From Betaproteobacteria bacterium (GTDB lineage: Bacteria > Pseudomonadota > Gammaproteobacteria > Burkholderiales > Burkholderiaceae_E): a stretch of DNA of 16,605 nt. Below are positions 8,180 to 14,941 of the stretch, in pieces; position 1 is the first letter of the stretch; each line of letters begins with the position of its first letter. The stretch lies in the NCBI GenBank assembly GCA_016868095.1, contig VGHV01000016.1, forward strand, positions 1-16,605, in the 5' to 3' direction. Made by a program: the position numbers and the translations under genes. Under the pieces are notes generated by a model, which searched no databases, was not told the DNA's origin, and saw only the letters and a list, made by a program, of their open reading frames with translations.

Positions 8180-8697
8180 GCAATCGCGGTATCAAGATCG
8201 CCTTTTGGCGGACTTTGATCAGCAGGTACATTATCGGCTTGCGCCATCACACCAATCGAAGAGCCAATGCGATTCATTTGATCGGGCGCACCAGGGGTCG
8301 CCGCAGGCATCATCCCGGTACCAATCCAAACCATCGAATGTTGCATGGCCAGGGTCACAAAGGACATGAGGGTTGCATATTTATCACCACTCATTGAAAG
8401 CGAGCAGGTGAAACCACCTGCATACTTATCCTTCCAGGCCTGTGTGAACCAACGTTTGGAACTCGCATCAGCAAACTGCTTGAACTGAGCCGACGCACCG
8501 CCCATATAAGTAGGCGCTCCAAAGATAATGGCCCTGGCCCCATCAAGTTGGAGCCATTGCTCCTCAGTGATGTTCGATACATCGATCAGCACCGCACTTT
8601 TGCCTGCCTGCTTCACACCGTGTACGACCGCCTCGGCGACCTTTGCGGTATGGCCATAGCCCGAGTGATAAGCCACGGCGACATCAATTGCACTCAT
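8146..8697 (-). CDS. Flavodoxin-like FMN-dependent NAD(P)H oxidoreductase (WrbA-type fold)
   Basis: This is a 183-residue single-domain flavodoxin-fold protein, likely an FMN-binding quinone or electrophile reductase in the cytoplasm. The FMN phosphate loop is HSGYGHTAK at 11-19 after a short hydrophobic strand (DVAVAY). A second FMN-contact loop is FGAPTYMGGASAQFK near 59-73, followed by KYAGGFTCSLSMSGDKYATL, which occupies the third flavin-contacting region of WrbA-like proteins. It resembles WrbA but is shorter and more divergent, so a plain NAD(P)H:quinone oxidoreductase name would be over-specific. The start ATG has AGGAG 7 nt upstream, and that Shine-Dalgarno sequence overlaps the TAG stop of the pirin gene, so the two are translationally linked. 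Its 3' end overlaps the convergent HAD gene by 34 nt. Confidence 0.85.
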   Translation of the reverse strand: MSAIDVAVAYHSGYGHTAKVAEAVVHGVKQAGKSAVLIDVSNITEEQWLQLDGARAIIFGAPTYMGGASAQFKQFADASSKRWFTQAWKDKYAGGFTCSLSMSGDKYATLMSFVTLAMQHSMVWIGTGMMPAATPGAPDQMNRIGSSIGVMAQADNVPADQSPPKGDLDTAIAYGERIARWIA

Positions 8698-8707
8698 AAA
8701 AACTCTC

Positions 8708-9415
8708 CTAGTTCAAGGGAAGGTCAAACACCAAGACCTCAGCGTCTTTTGCTTGGTCTATTGTTAAGATCGATACATCCGTTAAAGCAAACCCATCACC
8801 AGCTTCAAGCGCCTGGCCATTCACAGACGCCGACCCCCGGGCTAACTGAACCCAAAGTCCACGATCGTTTGCCACATGAAGCGAGGCCTGCTCTGTCTCG
8901 GTGAAACAACCCGCATAAACACGAGCCTGTTGATGCAAGATCAAGGAACCATCAGCACCATCGGGCGAAACAATCAGTGCCAAGCGGCCGCGACGTTGTT
9001 CGATTGAAAAATGCTTTTGCTCATACGAAGGCTGATGTCCCGATCGATCAGGAATAATCCAGATCTGCAGAAAGTGAGTCCAGTCGGCCTTCTGATGGTT
9101 GAACTCGGAGTGCATCACGCCCGTGCCCGCACTCATACGCTGCACATCACCGGGATGAATGACAGAACCGTTACCCATGTTATCGCGATGAGCGAGCGCA
9201 CCATCAAGCACATAGCTGATAATTTCCATATCGCGATGCCCATGGGTGCCAAAGCCTTGGCCAGGGGCCACGCGATCTTCATTGATCACACGCAACGGGC
9301 CGAATTGCATCCAATCCGGATCTTGATAATTTGCAAAAGAAAAGCTGTGCGCACTCTTGAGCCAACCATGATCGGCCATGCCGCGATCCTGTGCGCGTCG
9401 AATCCATTGTTTCAT
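8708..9415 (-). CDS. Pirin-family bicupin protein (YhhW-like)
   Basis: This is a 235-residue pirin, a two-cupin metal protein. Bacterial relatives such as E. coli YhhW have quercetin 2,3-dioxygenase activity in vitro, but the physiological role is generally unclear. The N-terminal cupin keeps the expected metal ligands: His58 and His60 in GFGTHGHRDMEII, and His102 and Glu104 in GTGVMHSEFNH. The preceding HSFSFANYQDPDWMQFGPLRVINED is the hallmark pirin stretch. The C-terminal cupin is present and lacks obvious metal ligands, as is usual. The start is an ATG with a strong AAGGAG 5 nt upstream (9421-9426). It is followed after 10 nt by the flavodoxin-like reductase and is divergent from a LysR regulator, so regulation by that LysR protein is the natural inference. 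Confidence 0.93.
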   Translation of the reverse strand: MKQWIRRAQDRGMADHGWLKSAHSFSFANYQDPDWMQFGPLRVINEDRVAPGQGFGTHGHRDMEIISYVLDGALAHRDNMGNGSVIHPGDVQRMSAGTGVMHSEFNHQKADWTHFLQIWIIPDRSGHQPSYEQKHFSIEQRRGRLALIVSPDGADGSLILHQQARVYAGCFTETEQASLHVANDRGLWVQLARGSASVNGQALEAGDGFALTDVSILTIDQAKDAEVLVFDLPLN

Positions 9416-9556
9416 CGCTGCTCCTTGGAAAAAGATGCTTCACATTGTCAAGCCAAAGCGATAGCGCTAATCATTCAAACTTTGTTCTTATAATTCAATT
9501 TTTTTGATGAATGGTTTTACGTACCTCACAGCATCGAACACTGAAACTTTTTCTTA
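9416..9556. promoter_or_regulatory. Divergent pirin/lysR promoter and putative LysR operator region
   Basis: This is a 141-bp AT-rich gap between divergent genes. ATTCAA occurs at 9473-9478 and again at 9493-9498, exactly 20 bp apart. The second copy forms an inverted repeat, ATTCA-N10-TGAAT, at 9493-9512. A consensus -10 box TATAAT for lysR lies at 9489-9494 with only a poor -35. On the minus strand TTGAAT (9498-9493), a 17-bp spacer and AATGAT (9475-9470) make a plausible pirin promoter, so the two predicted promoters overlap and share the repeats. An isolated TTGACA at 9451-9446 (minus) has no matching -10. A TAGCGCTA palindrome is at 9462-9469. The elements are seen directly; their function is inferred from LysR biology. 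Confidence 0.5.
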
Positions 9557-10534
9557 ATGCCCCGAAACACTAAACTTAGTGCAAAGCTTCAGGCTCCACC
9601 GATTAGCCTTGAGCAATTGCAAATTCTTGATACGATCGCACGTCGCGGCAGTTTTGCCTCGGCTGCCAAAGCGCTCGGCAAGGTGCCATCGGCTTTGAGC
9701 TATTCGATGCGAAAGCTAGAAGAGGACCTCGATGTTTTGCTCTTTGATCGGCGCGGCAGAATTGCCAAGCCGACCGAAGCAGCCCAGGCATTACTGGCTC
9801 ATGCCAATCAAATTTTCCGACTCACCGAGACCATGCTTGCCCACGTCAAAGACCTGGGCAACGACTGGGAATCAGAGCTCTCCATTGCGCTCGATGGCAG
9901 CCTACGCTTTGATGATTGCTTGCCGCTGATCAAAGATTTTGAAGCACTGCAAATCCCCACGCGTCTAAGACTTCGTCATGAAGTGCTTGAGGGAAGCTGG
10001 GAGGCACTGGCAGAGGGCCGAGTCTCGCTTGCAATCGGCATGCCTGTTGACACCTCGCAGCCATCGGTCCATAGCGCGCATTTCGAGATGCGTTCGCTTG
10101 GACAACTTCCCTGGATCTTTTGCCTTGGCGCTCAACACCCGTTGGCTAATGATTTGCCTTCGATGGTCAATAGCTTAGTGGGCCCACAGCTTGAGCAAAT
10201 GACGGCGATCGCCGTAGCCGACAGCGCTCAACAACGTGCTGCTCGCGACTGGGGACTTATCAGCCATCAGCCCCGACTGACGGTGGCAAGCGCCGAGCAA
10301 AAGCGAGCTGTCATCCTAGCTGGACTCGGGGTCGGTTGGATGCCTGAACCTTATGTACGCGAAGACTTAAAGACCGGAGCTTTAATAGCCCTGCAGGTCA
10401 AGCCGCAGCGACAGGCAACGGCACTGCGTTATGCATGGTCAACGCAAAGGCCTGGTAAGGCACTACAGTGGTGGCTTAGCCGTTTACAAATCCCGAGAGT
10501 TCGAAACAAGTTGCTGGGGGCTAAATTCTCTTGA
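9557..10534 (+). CDS. LysR-family transcriptional regulator
   Basis: This is a 325-residue LysR-type regulator, a little longer than the usual 290-310 because of about 16 extra N-terminal residues. The winged helix-turn-helix spans about 17-76: LEQLQILDTIARRGSFASAAKALGKVPSALSYSMRKLEEDL, here split into helix, turn (GSFASAAKALG) and recognition helix (VPSALSYSMRKLEE). It is followed by LFDRRGRIAKPTEAAQALL and the linker helix. The rest is a periplasmic-binding-protein-like effector domain, with the typical late motif AVILAGLGVGWMPEPYV. The ATG is the only sensible start, as the next Met is inside the HTH. No Shine-Dalgarno is evident, so translation may be weak. It is divergent from pirin, its likely target along with itself. 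Downstream, its stop overlaps the TTG start of gluQ. The effector is unknown. Confidence 0.93.
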   Translation: MPRNTKLSAKLQAPPISLEQLQILDTIARRGSFASAAKALGKVPSALSYSMRKLEEDLDVLLFDRRGRIAKPTEAAQALLAHANQIFRLTETMLAHVKDLGNDWESELSIALDGSLRFDDCLPLIKDFEALQIPTRLRLRHEVLEGSWEALAEGRVSLAIGMPVDTSQPSVHSAHFEMRSLGQLPWIFCLGAQHPLANDLPSMVNSLVGPQLEQMTAIAVADSAQQRAARDWGLISHQPRLTVASAEQKRAVILAGLGVGWMPEPYVREDLKTGALIALQVKPQRQATALRYAWSTQRPGKALQWWLSRLQIPRVRNKLLGAKFS

Positions 10535-11481
10535 ATTCGCCGCATCGCTTTGATCGATCCACAACTTATATAGGTCGCTTTGCCCCATCGCCCACGGGGC
10601 CCTTGCATCTAGGCTCGCTTTGCACAGCACTTGCAAGCTGGCTTGACGCAAGAGCTCACGGTGGCAGCTGGCAGCTCCGTATCGAAGATATTGATCGTGA
10701 TCGTTGCCGACCTGAGCACGCATCTGCCATCATCGAATCCTTGAGACTTCACGGCCTCAAGCATGATGGCCCCATAAGCTGGCAATCCAAGCATCAGGCG
10801 AGGTATGTTGATGCCTTGCATGCGTTACGTGAAAAACAACTTGTTTACCGATGCCGCTGCAGTCGAAAGCAGATCGAACACATGCTTGCGCAAACAAGCC
10901 TAAGCCTACCGCCGCAGGCTGAACGCCCCTATCCGGGTACCTGCCGAGCCCTTATGCGGCTTGATGGTCCCGGCGCATGGCGTATAAAGCTTGAACCCAT
11001 TGAGATTGGGTTTACTGATCGTCTTGCTGGCAGGCAGCCCGTCATGGCCTCGAGCACGATGGGTGATTTTGTCCTCATGCGTGCTGACGGCCAGTGGGCC
11101 TATCAGCTGGCGGTGGTTGTCGATGATGAAGTGCAAGGCATCACTCATGTGGTTCGCGGCGACGACTTGCTGATGTCAACCCCTAGGCAGATTGCGCTAC
11201 AAGGACTACTTGGATATCGAAAGCTTCGCTATTTGCATATTCCCGTGCTCAAGAATTCCCAAGGCCAAAAACTTTCCAAACAACAAGGTGCCCAAGCGCT
11301 TTGTCCACAGCAGGCGCTCGGAAATTTAAAGCTTGCTGCCCAACACCTTGGACTTTCCGACTTGCAAGCTCGCTCGCTTGATAGCTTTCTGACAAAAGCA
11401 ATTCAGGCATGGGCAGCACGTTGGCTTATGACCGACAACAGACAGCACGACATGACAGGGGCGGAGGATTTGACATGCTAA
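10531..11481 (+). CDS. gluQ: Glutamyl-queuosine tRNA(Asp) synthetase (GluQ-RS)
   Basis: This is a truncated glutamyl-tRNA synthetase paralogue that joins glutamate to the queuosine base at position 34 of tRNA(Asp). It is 316 residues and lacks the anticodon-binding domain of true GluRS. Visible are the Rossmann start GRFAPSPTGPLHLGS at 15-29 (HIGH-type motif HLGS), RIEDIDRDR at 50-58, the zinc ligands Cys108, Cys110, Tyr134 and Cys138 (CRC and YPGTC), the VVRGDDLLMSTPRQ substrate motif and the KMSKS-type loop KLSKQ at 247-251. The start is TTG, overlapping the lysR stop (TTGA). No ATG or GTG codon lies before the essential first motif, so this TTG is effectively forced. A run of five G lies 10 nt upstream. 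The last 7 nt overlap the cls start. Co-transcription with lysR and cls is likely, though the functions are unrelated. Confidence 0.93.
   Translation: MNSPHRFDRSTTYIGRFAPSPTGPLHLGSLCTALASWLDARAHGGSWQLRIEDIDRDRCRPEHASAIIESLRLHGLKHDGPISWQSKHQARYVDALHALREKQLVYRCRCSRKQIEHMLAQTSLSLPPQAERPYPGTCRALMRLDGPGAWRIKLEPIEIGFTDRLAGRQPVMASSTMGDFVLMRADGQWAYQLAVVVDDEVQGITHVVRGDDLLMSTPRQIALQGLLGYRKLRYLHIPVLKNSQGQKLSKQQGAQALCPQQALGNLKLAAQHLGLSDLQARSLDSFLTKAIQAWAARWLMTDNRQHDMTGAEDLTC
11463..11467 (+). promoter_or_regulatory. Shine-Dalgarno GGAGG that fixes the cls start
   Basis: A perfect GGAGG lies 7 nt before the ATG at 11475, inside the end of gluQ. It is the reason for preferring this start over the in-frame ATG at 11409, which would add 22 non-membrane residues in front of the first transmembrane helix. 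Confidence 0.75.
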
Positions 11482-12929
11482 GTGCTTTGCTCGGTTTTAG
11501 TCAGGATGGCAGCACGTGGTGGCTTGGGTTTTTGTTGATCGCTCAAGTGCTGGGACTCATTTCAGCAACACAGGCTGTTCTTGAAACCAGAACATCTCAA
11601 GGTGCAATTGCATGGGCAATGGTTCTCATCAGCATACCAGTGCTTGCCGTACCGGCCTATTGGATCTTTGGCCGCAGTCATGTGAACGGCTATCGCAAAC
11701 GACGCATTCGCGAGCAACTTGAGCAACGTCTCGGGGCAAAGCTCTTTGGAAGTTTACTCACTGCCTCGCGAGTCAAGGACGAGCGACTCACCTCAGGCCT
11801 AAAGACGCTCGAAGAAATTACCGGTTCGCCATTTACGGGAGGAAACCAGCTCGACCTTTTGATCGACGGCGAGGAAACCTTCAAATCGATGTTTGCAGGC
11901 ATTGCCCGCGCCAAAGATCATGTACTCGCCTCGTTTTACCTCATGAGGCACGACGAAATTGGTGAGCCTTTCAAACGAGCGCTTATTGAGCGTGCTGAGC
12001 AGGGTGTGAAGGTTCGCATCATGTATGACGGCATTGGCAGCTTAGGTGAGGCTGGTCGTATGCTCGACGATCTAAGACAGGCTGGTGCAAAAGTTGTAGC
12101 CTTTGATGGTAGCCGCCATCCCGGTAATCGATTTAGCTTAAATTTTAGAAATCATCGCAAAATTGTCGTTGTCGATGGTGAGTCGGCTTGGGTTGGTGGA
12201 TTGAATATCGGTCGGGAATACGCTGGCATGGACCCAGAACTCGGGCATTGGCGCGACACTCATGTGTGCATTAGGGGCCCGGCCGCACTGGCGGTGCAAG
12301 CAGTTGTTGTTGAAGATTGGCTTTGGGCCACCGGCGAGTCCTTGGAGAGTCTACTTTGCCTGCCGCAGTCCTCGCAGGTCGATCAATCGGTCTTGGTTGC
12401 TCCGACCAGCCCTGCTTCAAATATAGAGACTTGTACCTTATTGTTTATGGAACTTATCCGACAGGCTCAGCACCGTCTTTGGATCGCCAGCCCTTACTTT
12501 GTCCCTGACGAACAATTTGTATCTCAACTGCAATTGGCCGCGATTCGAGGCGTTGACGTGCGGATTATGCTGCCCTCGCGACCAGACCATCGACTGGTTC
12601 AACTTGCTTCATACGCTTACTTGAAGCCTTTAGGCGATGTGGGGGTACGCTTTTTCCGTTATGCACCAGGATTCTTACACCAAAAAGTGGTTCTGATCGA
12701 CGATGTCATGAGCAGCATCGGTTCGGTTAATTTTGATAACCGTTCCTTTAGACTCAATTTTGAGATTTCAATCATCGTCAACGACAGGCGTTTTGCACAA
12801 GAGGTCCATCGCATGCTCGAAGCTGACTTTGAGCACTGTAAACCGCTTGGGCACGAGCTGCTCAGTCAGCGCGGCCCTATGTTCAACCTCGCGGTGCGGG
12901 GAGCAAAACTATTAGCCCCCGTGCTTTAA
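11475..12929 (+). CDS. cls: Cardiolipin synthase, ClsA-type, two HKD phospholipase D domains
   Basis: This is a membrane-bound phospholipase D superfamily enzyme that makes cardiolipin from phosphatidylglycerol on the inner membrane. The 484 residues match ClsA length. Two N-terminal transmembrane helices are clear (WWLGFLLIAQVLGLISATQA near 15-34 and AIAWAMVLISIPVLAVPAYW near 44-63), with the family motif YWIFG just after. HKD motif 1 is HRKIVVVD (His227, Lys229, Asp234) followed by GGLNIGREYAG. Motif 2 is HQKVVLID (His402, Lys404, Asp409) followed by GSVNFDNRSF. The protein ends with the usual short tail ending in APVL. Its start overlaps the gluQ stop by 7 nt, and its last 18 nt overlap the 3' end of the convergent helicase gene. 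The three-gene plus-strand group appears to end here with no room for a separate terminator. Confidence 0.94.
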   Translation: MLSALLGFSQDGSTWWLGFLLIAQVLGLISATQAVLETRTSQGAIAWAMVLISIPVLAVPAYWIFGRSHVNGYRKRRIREQLEQRLGAKLFGSLLTASRVKDERLTSGLKTLEEITGSPFTGGNQLDLLIDGEETFKSMFAGIARAKDHVLASFYLMRHDEIGEPFKRALIERAEQGVKVRIMYDGIGSLGEAGRMLDDLRQAGAKVVAFDGSRHPGNRFSLNFRNHRKIVVVDGESAWVGGLNIGREYAGMDPELGHWRDTHVCIRGPAALAVQAVVVEDWLWATGESLESLLCLPQSSQVDQSVLVAPTSPASNIETCTLLFMELIRQAQHRLWIASPYFVPDEQFVSQLQLAAIRGVDVRIMLPSRPDHRLVQLASYAYLKPLGDVGVRFFRYAPGFLHQKVVLIDDVMSSIGSVNFDNRSFRLNFEISIIVNDRRFAQEVHRMLEADFEHCKPLGHELLSQRGPMFNLAVRGAKLLAPVL

Positions 12930-14342
12930 GCCCTTGCCACCGAGTAAAGCGGCTAATTGCCTTGGCGGCTTTCGCATCCCAGATACGGCCGGCTTGGCCG
13001 CGGATTCGGGCGCTGACGGCGAAGCAATCATTGTTGTCGTAGGGTTGGGAGTAATCGCGCTGGCTTGATAGGGCTGAAAGAAAAAAGGATCGGTCGAGTA
13101 GCCAGGCAGTTTGCGTGTAGGCGCATCGGCGTATGATCGCTGGCGCGGGACCCGAATCGAAGAAGCTTGAGATCCAGCAATGCTTTCCGGGCGCTCTTTT
13201 ACGGTGGGTATAGCAAGATCTTGTACGGCAAACTTCCGTTTGGTGAGCTTTTCGATCTCAGAAAGATAGCGTTCATCGCTTTGTGTCATCAATGACAGTG
13301 CAACACCTGATGCTCCTGCCCGGCCCGTTCGCCCAATGCGATGGACGTAATCTTCCGGCGAGTACGGTAGATCATAATTAATAACCGCAGGCAATTCAGC
13401 AATATCAAGGCCTCGAGCCGCCACATCGGTTGCAACAAGCACCGCGACCTTGCCTTGTTTGAACCCCTCAAGGGTCGTTAGACGATCTTGTTGAGACTTA
13501 TCGCCATGAATCGCATCAGCGCTTAGACCTTCACGCGCTAAATCACGAGCCAACCTACTGGCACCAATTTTTGTATTGGTAAAAACAATCACCTGGGAGA
13601 GGCTGCGCTCTTTTAGCAAATGCGAAACAGCAAAGCGCTTTTGCTCGTCAGAGCCAAGGCGATAAACCGTCTGCTCGACATTATCTGCAAGTGCATTACG
13701 ACGAGCAACCTCGATCAATTTGGGATGCTGCAAAAAGCTCTCAGCAAGCTTTCGAATATCCGGTGAAAAGGTTGCTGAAAACATCAGATTCTGCCGCGCA
13801 CTGGGCAATAAGCGAATAATGCGGTGAATATCAGGTAAAAACCCCATATCAAGCATACGATCAGCCTCATCAAGCACGAGGGCTTGTACCTGGCCGAGTG
13901 TGACTGACTTTTGCTCGATGTGGTCTAGCAGACGACCCGGTGTTGCAATAAGAATTTCGCAACCCTGGCGAAGACTTGCCAATTGAGGCTTGATATCGAC
14001 ACCACCAAAAACAACAGCAACCCTAATTGGCGTGTACTTCGCATAGTCGCGAACATTGACATAAATTTGATCAGCAAGTTCGCGCGTGGGCGCAAGCATC
14101 AAGGCCCTCACAGGATGTCTTGCCGGCGACACGCTGGTATTTGCATGGGCCATTAATCGTTGCAAGATCGGCAATGCAAAGCCTGCAGTTTTGCCCGTCC
14201 CTGTTTGGGCTGCGCCCATAACATCTTCGCCTTGCAAGACGACAGGAATAGCTTGCGCTTGGATAGGGGTTGGAACGCTATAACCCATCTCAGCAATAGC
14301 GCGGTTAATAGGGTCGGCAAACGCGAAATCTGAAAATTGCAC
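12912..14342 (-). CDS. DEAD-box ATP-dependent RNA helicase, RhlE-like
   Basis: This is an ATP-dependent RNA remodelling enzyme. In proteobacteria RhlE-type helicases act in ribosome assembly, RNA decay and cold adaptation. At 476 residues it shows the F-x17-Q-motif with TPIQAQAIP (Gln28), Walker A AQTGTGKT at 45-52, PTRELA (motif Ia), TPGR at 134-137, DEAD at 158-161, SAT at 189-191, VIVFTNTK, ATDVAARGLDI and HRIGRTGR at 334-341. The C-terminal roughly 90 residues are a low-complexity tail rich in Pro, Ser, Ala and Thr with scattered Arg/Lys, ending RQLAALLGGKGLKHGG, typical of helicase RNA-binding tails. I chose GTG at 14342, which has AGGA 5 nt upstream and gives MQFSDFAF as in RhlE homologues. 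A TTG 18 nt further out is less likely. It overlaps cls at the 3' ends by 18 nt. A hairpin lies just upstream. Confidence 0.92.
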   Translation of the reverse strand: MQFSDFAFADPINRAIAEMGYSVPTPIQAQAIPVVLQGEDVMGAAQTGTGKTAGFALPILQRLMAHANTSVSPARHPVRALMLAPTRELADQIYVNVRDYAKYTPIRVAVVFGGVDIKPQLASLRQGCEILIATPGRLLDHIEQKSVTLGQVQALVLDEADRMLDMGFLPDIHRIIRLLPSARQNLMFSATFSPDIRKLAESFLQHPKLIEVARRNALADNVEQTVYRLGSDEQKRFAVSHLLKERSLSQVIVFTNTKIGASRLARDLAREGLSADAIHGDKSQQDRLTTLEGFKQGKVAVLVATDVAARGLDIAELPAVINYDLPYSPEDYVHRIGRTGRAGASGVALSLMTQSDERYLSEIEKLTKRKFAVQDLAIPTVKERPESIAGSQASSIRVPRQRSYADAPTRKLPGYSTDPFFFQPYQASAITPNPTTTMIASPSAPESAAKPAVSGMRKPPRQLAALLGGKGLKHGG

Positions 14343-14363
14343 GGAGATCCTAAAAAACAACAG

Positions 14364-14395
14364 AAAACCCGTGCCGAAGGGCCTTTGGCGGGCTT
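14364..14395 (-). terminator. Terminator-like hairpin between maoC and the helicase gene
   Basis: Read on the minus strand, AAGCCCG pairs with CGGGTTT (7 bp with one G-T pair), with a further CC/GG pair possible inside. A T-rich tail, TTTTCTGTTGTTTTTT, follows. On the plus strand no T-run follows. It is placed 22 nt after the maoC stop and about 20 nt before the helicase start codon. It looks like an intrinsic terminator for the mscS-maoC transcript, but could also act as a leader structure or attenuator for the helicase. Confidence 0.55.
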
Positions 14396-14416
14396 CCGTT
14401 TATGAATAATCCACGA

Positions 14417-14941
14417 TTATCCTTCAGATCTGCCATATCCTGCAATGCCGCCCGAGCTCGTGACGCTTGGATCAAAGTAGAAGCGACTCACGGAATCAGC
14501 CACACAGGCGGGTTTTGTACCCTTTTCGATCTCGATGGTTACACGAATCGTGGCCTGCACGGTATCAGGTGTGTCCGCGATGCGCTCTGCTTTTATCACT
14601 TCGCCATGCGCACGCAATCGAGTGTCGACTGGCACAGGCGCGGGAAAACGAACTTTTTCACAGCCATAATTTAAACTCATGGCCAAATGTTCAAAGCGCA
14701 ACAAAGCGCCTAATAATGGGGCCACGAGAGATAGTGAAAGAAAGCCGTGGGCAATGGTTTTTCCAAAGGGTCCATGGGCTGCCCGCTCCGGGTCGACATG
14801 AATCCATTGAAAATCCTCGCTCGCCTGCGCAAACGCATTGATCCGCGCTTGATCAACGAGCAGCCAATCACCTGGGCCAAGCTTCTGCCCGACCGAAGCA
14901 AGCACATCTGCGCCCGAACGAAAAAAAAGATAGTTATTCAT
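14417..14941 (-). CDS. MaoC-family (hot-dog fold) enoyl-CoA hydratase/dehydratase
   Basis: This is a single hot-dog domain protein of 174 residues in the R-specific enoyl-CoA hydratase (MaoC/PhaJ/NodN) family. Such enzymes hydrate trans-2-enoyl-CoA to (R)-3-hydroxyacyl-CoA or act on related acyl thioesters. The catalytic pair Asp43 and His48 lies in EDFQWIHVDPERA, followed by GPFGKTIAHGFLSLSL, the diagnostic second half of the motif. The C-terminus carries the strand EVIKAERIADTPDTVQATIRVTIEIE. The length matches the longer NodN/MaoC-like group rather than the 134-residue PhaJ. Substrate chain length cannot be judged. Its ATG overlaps the TGA of the upstream channel gene (ATGA), so translation is coupled. 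A terminator-like hairpin follows. Functional linkage to the channel is not evident. Confidence 0.88.
   Translation of the reverse strand: MNNYLFFRSGADVLASVGQKLGPGDWLLVDQARINAFAQASEDFQWIHVDPERAAHGPFGKTIAHGFLSLSLVAPLLGALLRFEHLAMSLNYGCEKVRFPAPVPVDTRLRAHGEVIKAERIADTPDTVQATIRVTIEIEKGTKPACVADSVSRFYFDPSVTSSGGIAGYGRSEG

Noticed and set aside
8162..8187. GCGATT/AATCGC inverted repeat at the HAD stop codon
   Set aside because: Only 6-bp arms with a 14-nt loop and no T-tract; likely chance.
8191..8219. Hairpin ATCAA...CGCC-TTTT-GGCG...TTGAT near the convergent HAD/flavodoxin ends
   Set aside because: It lies inside the flavodoxin coding region, has mismatches between the two stem parts and no T-run after it, so it is not a convincing terminator.
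9446..9451. Perfect TTGACA on the minus strand upstream of pirin
   Set aside because: The -10 position would fall on the Shine-Dalgarno sequence and reads CCAAGG, so it cannot serve as a normal promoter for pirin.
9011..9493. A 160-codon plus-strand open frame across the pirin gene and the intergenic region
   Set aside because: It is antisense to a well-supported pirin gene and its product is a composition-driven string without domains.
11409..11474. Earlier in-frame ATG for cardiolipin synthase
   Set aside because: It would add 22 hydrophilic residues before the first transmembrane helix and overlap gluQ by 73 nt, while the ATG at 11475 has a perfect GGAGG.
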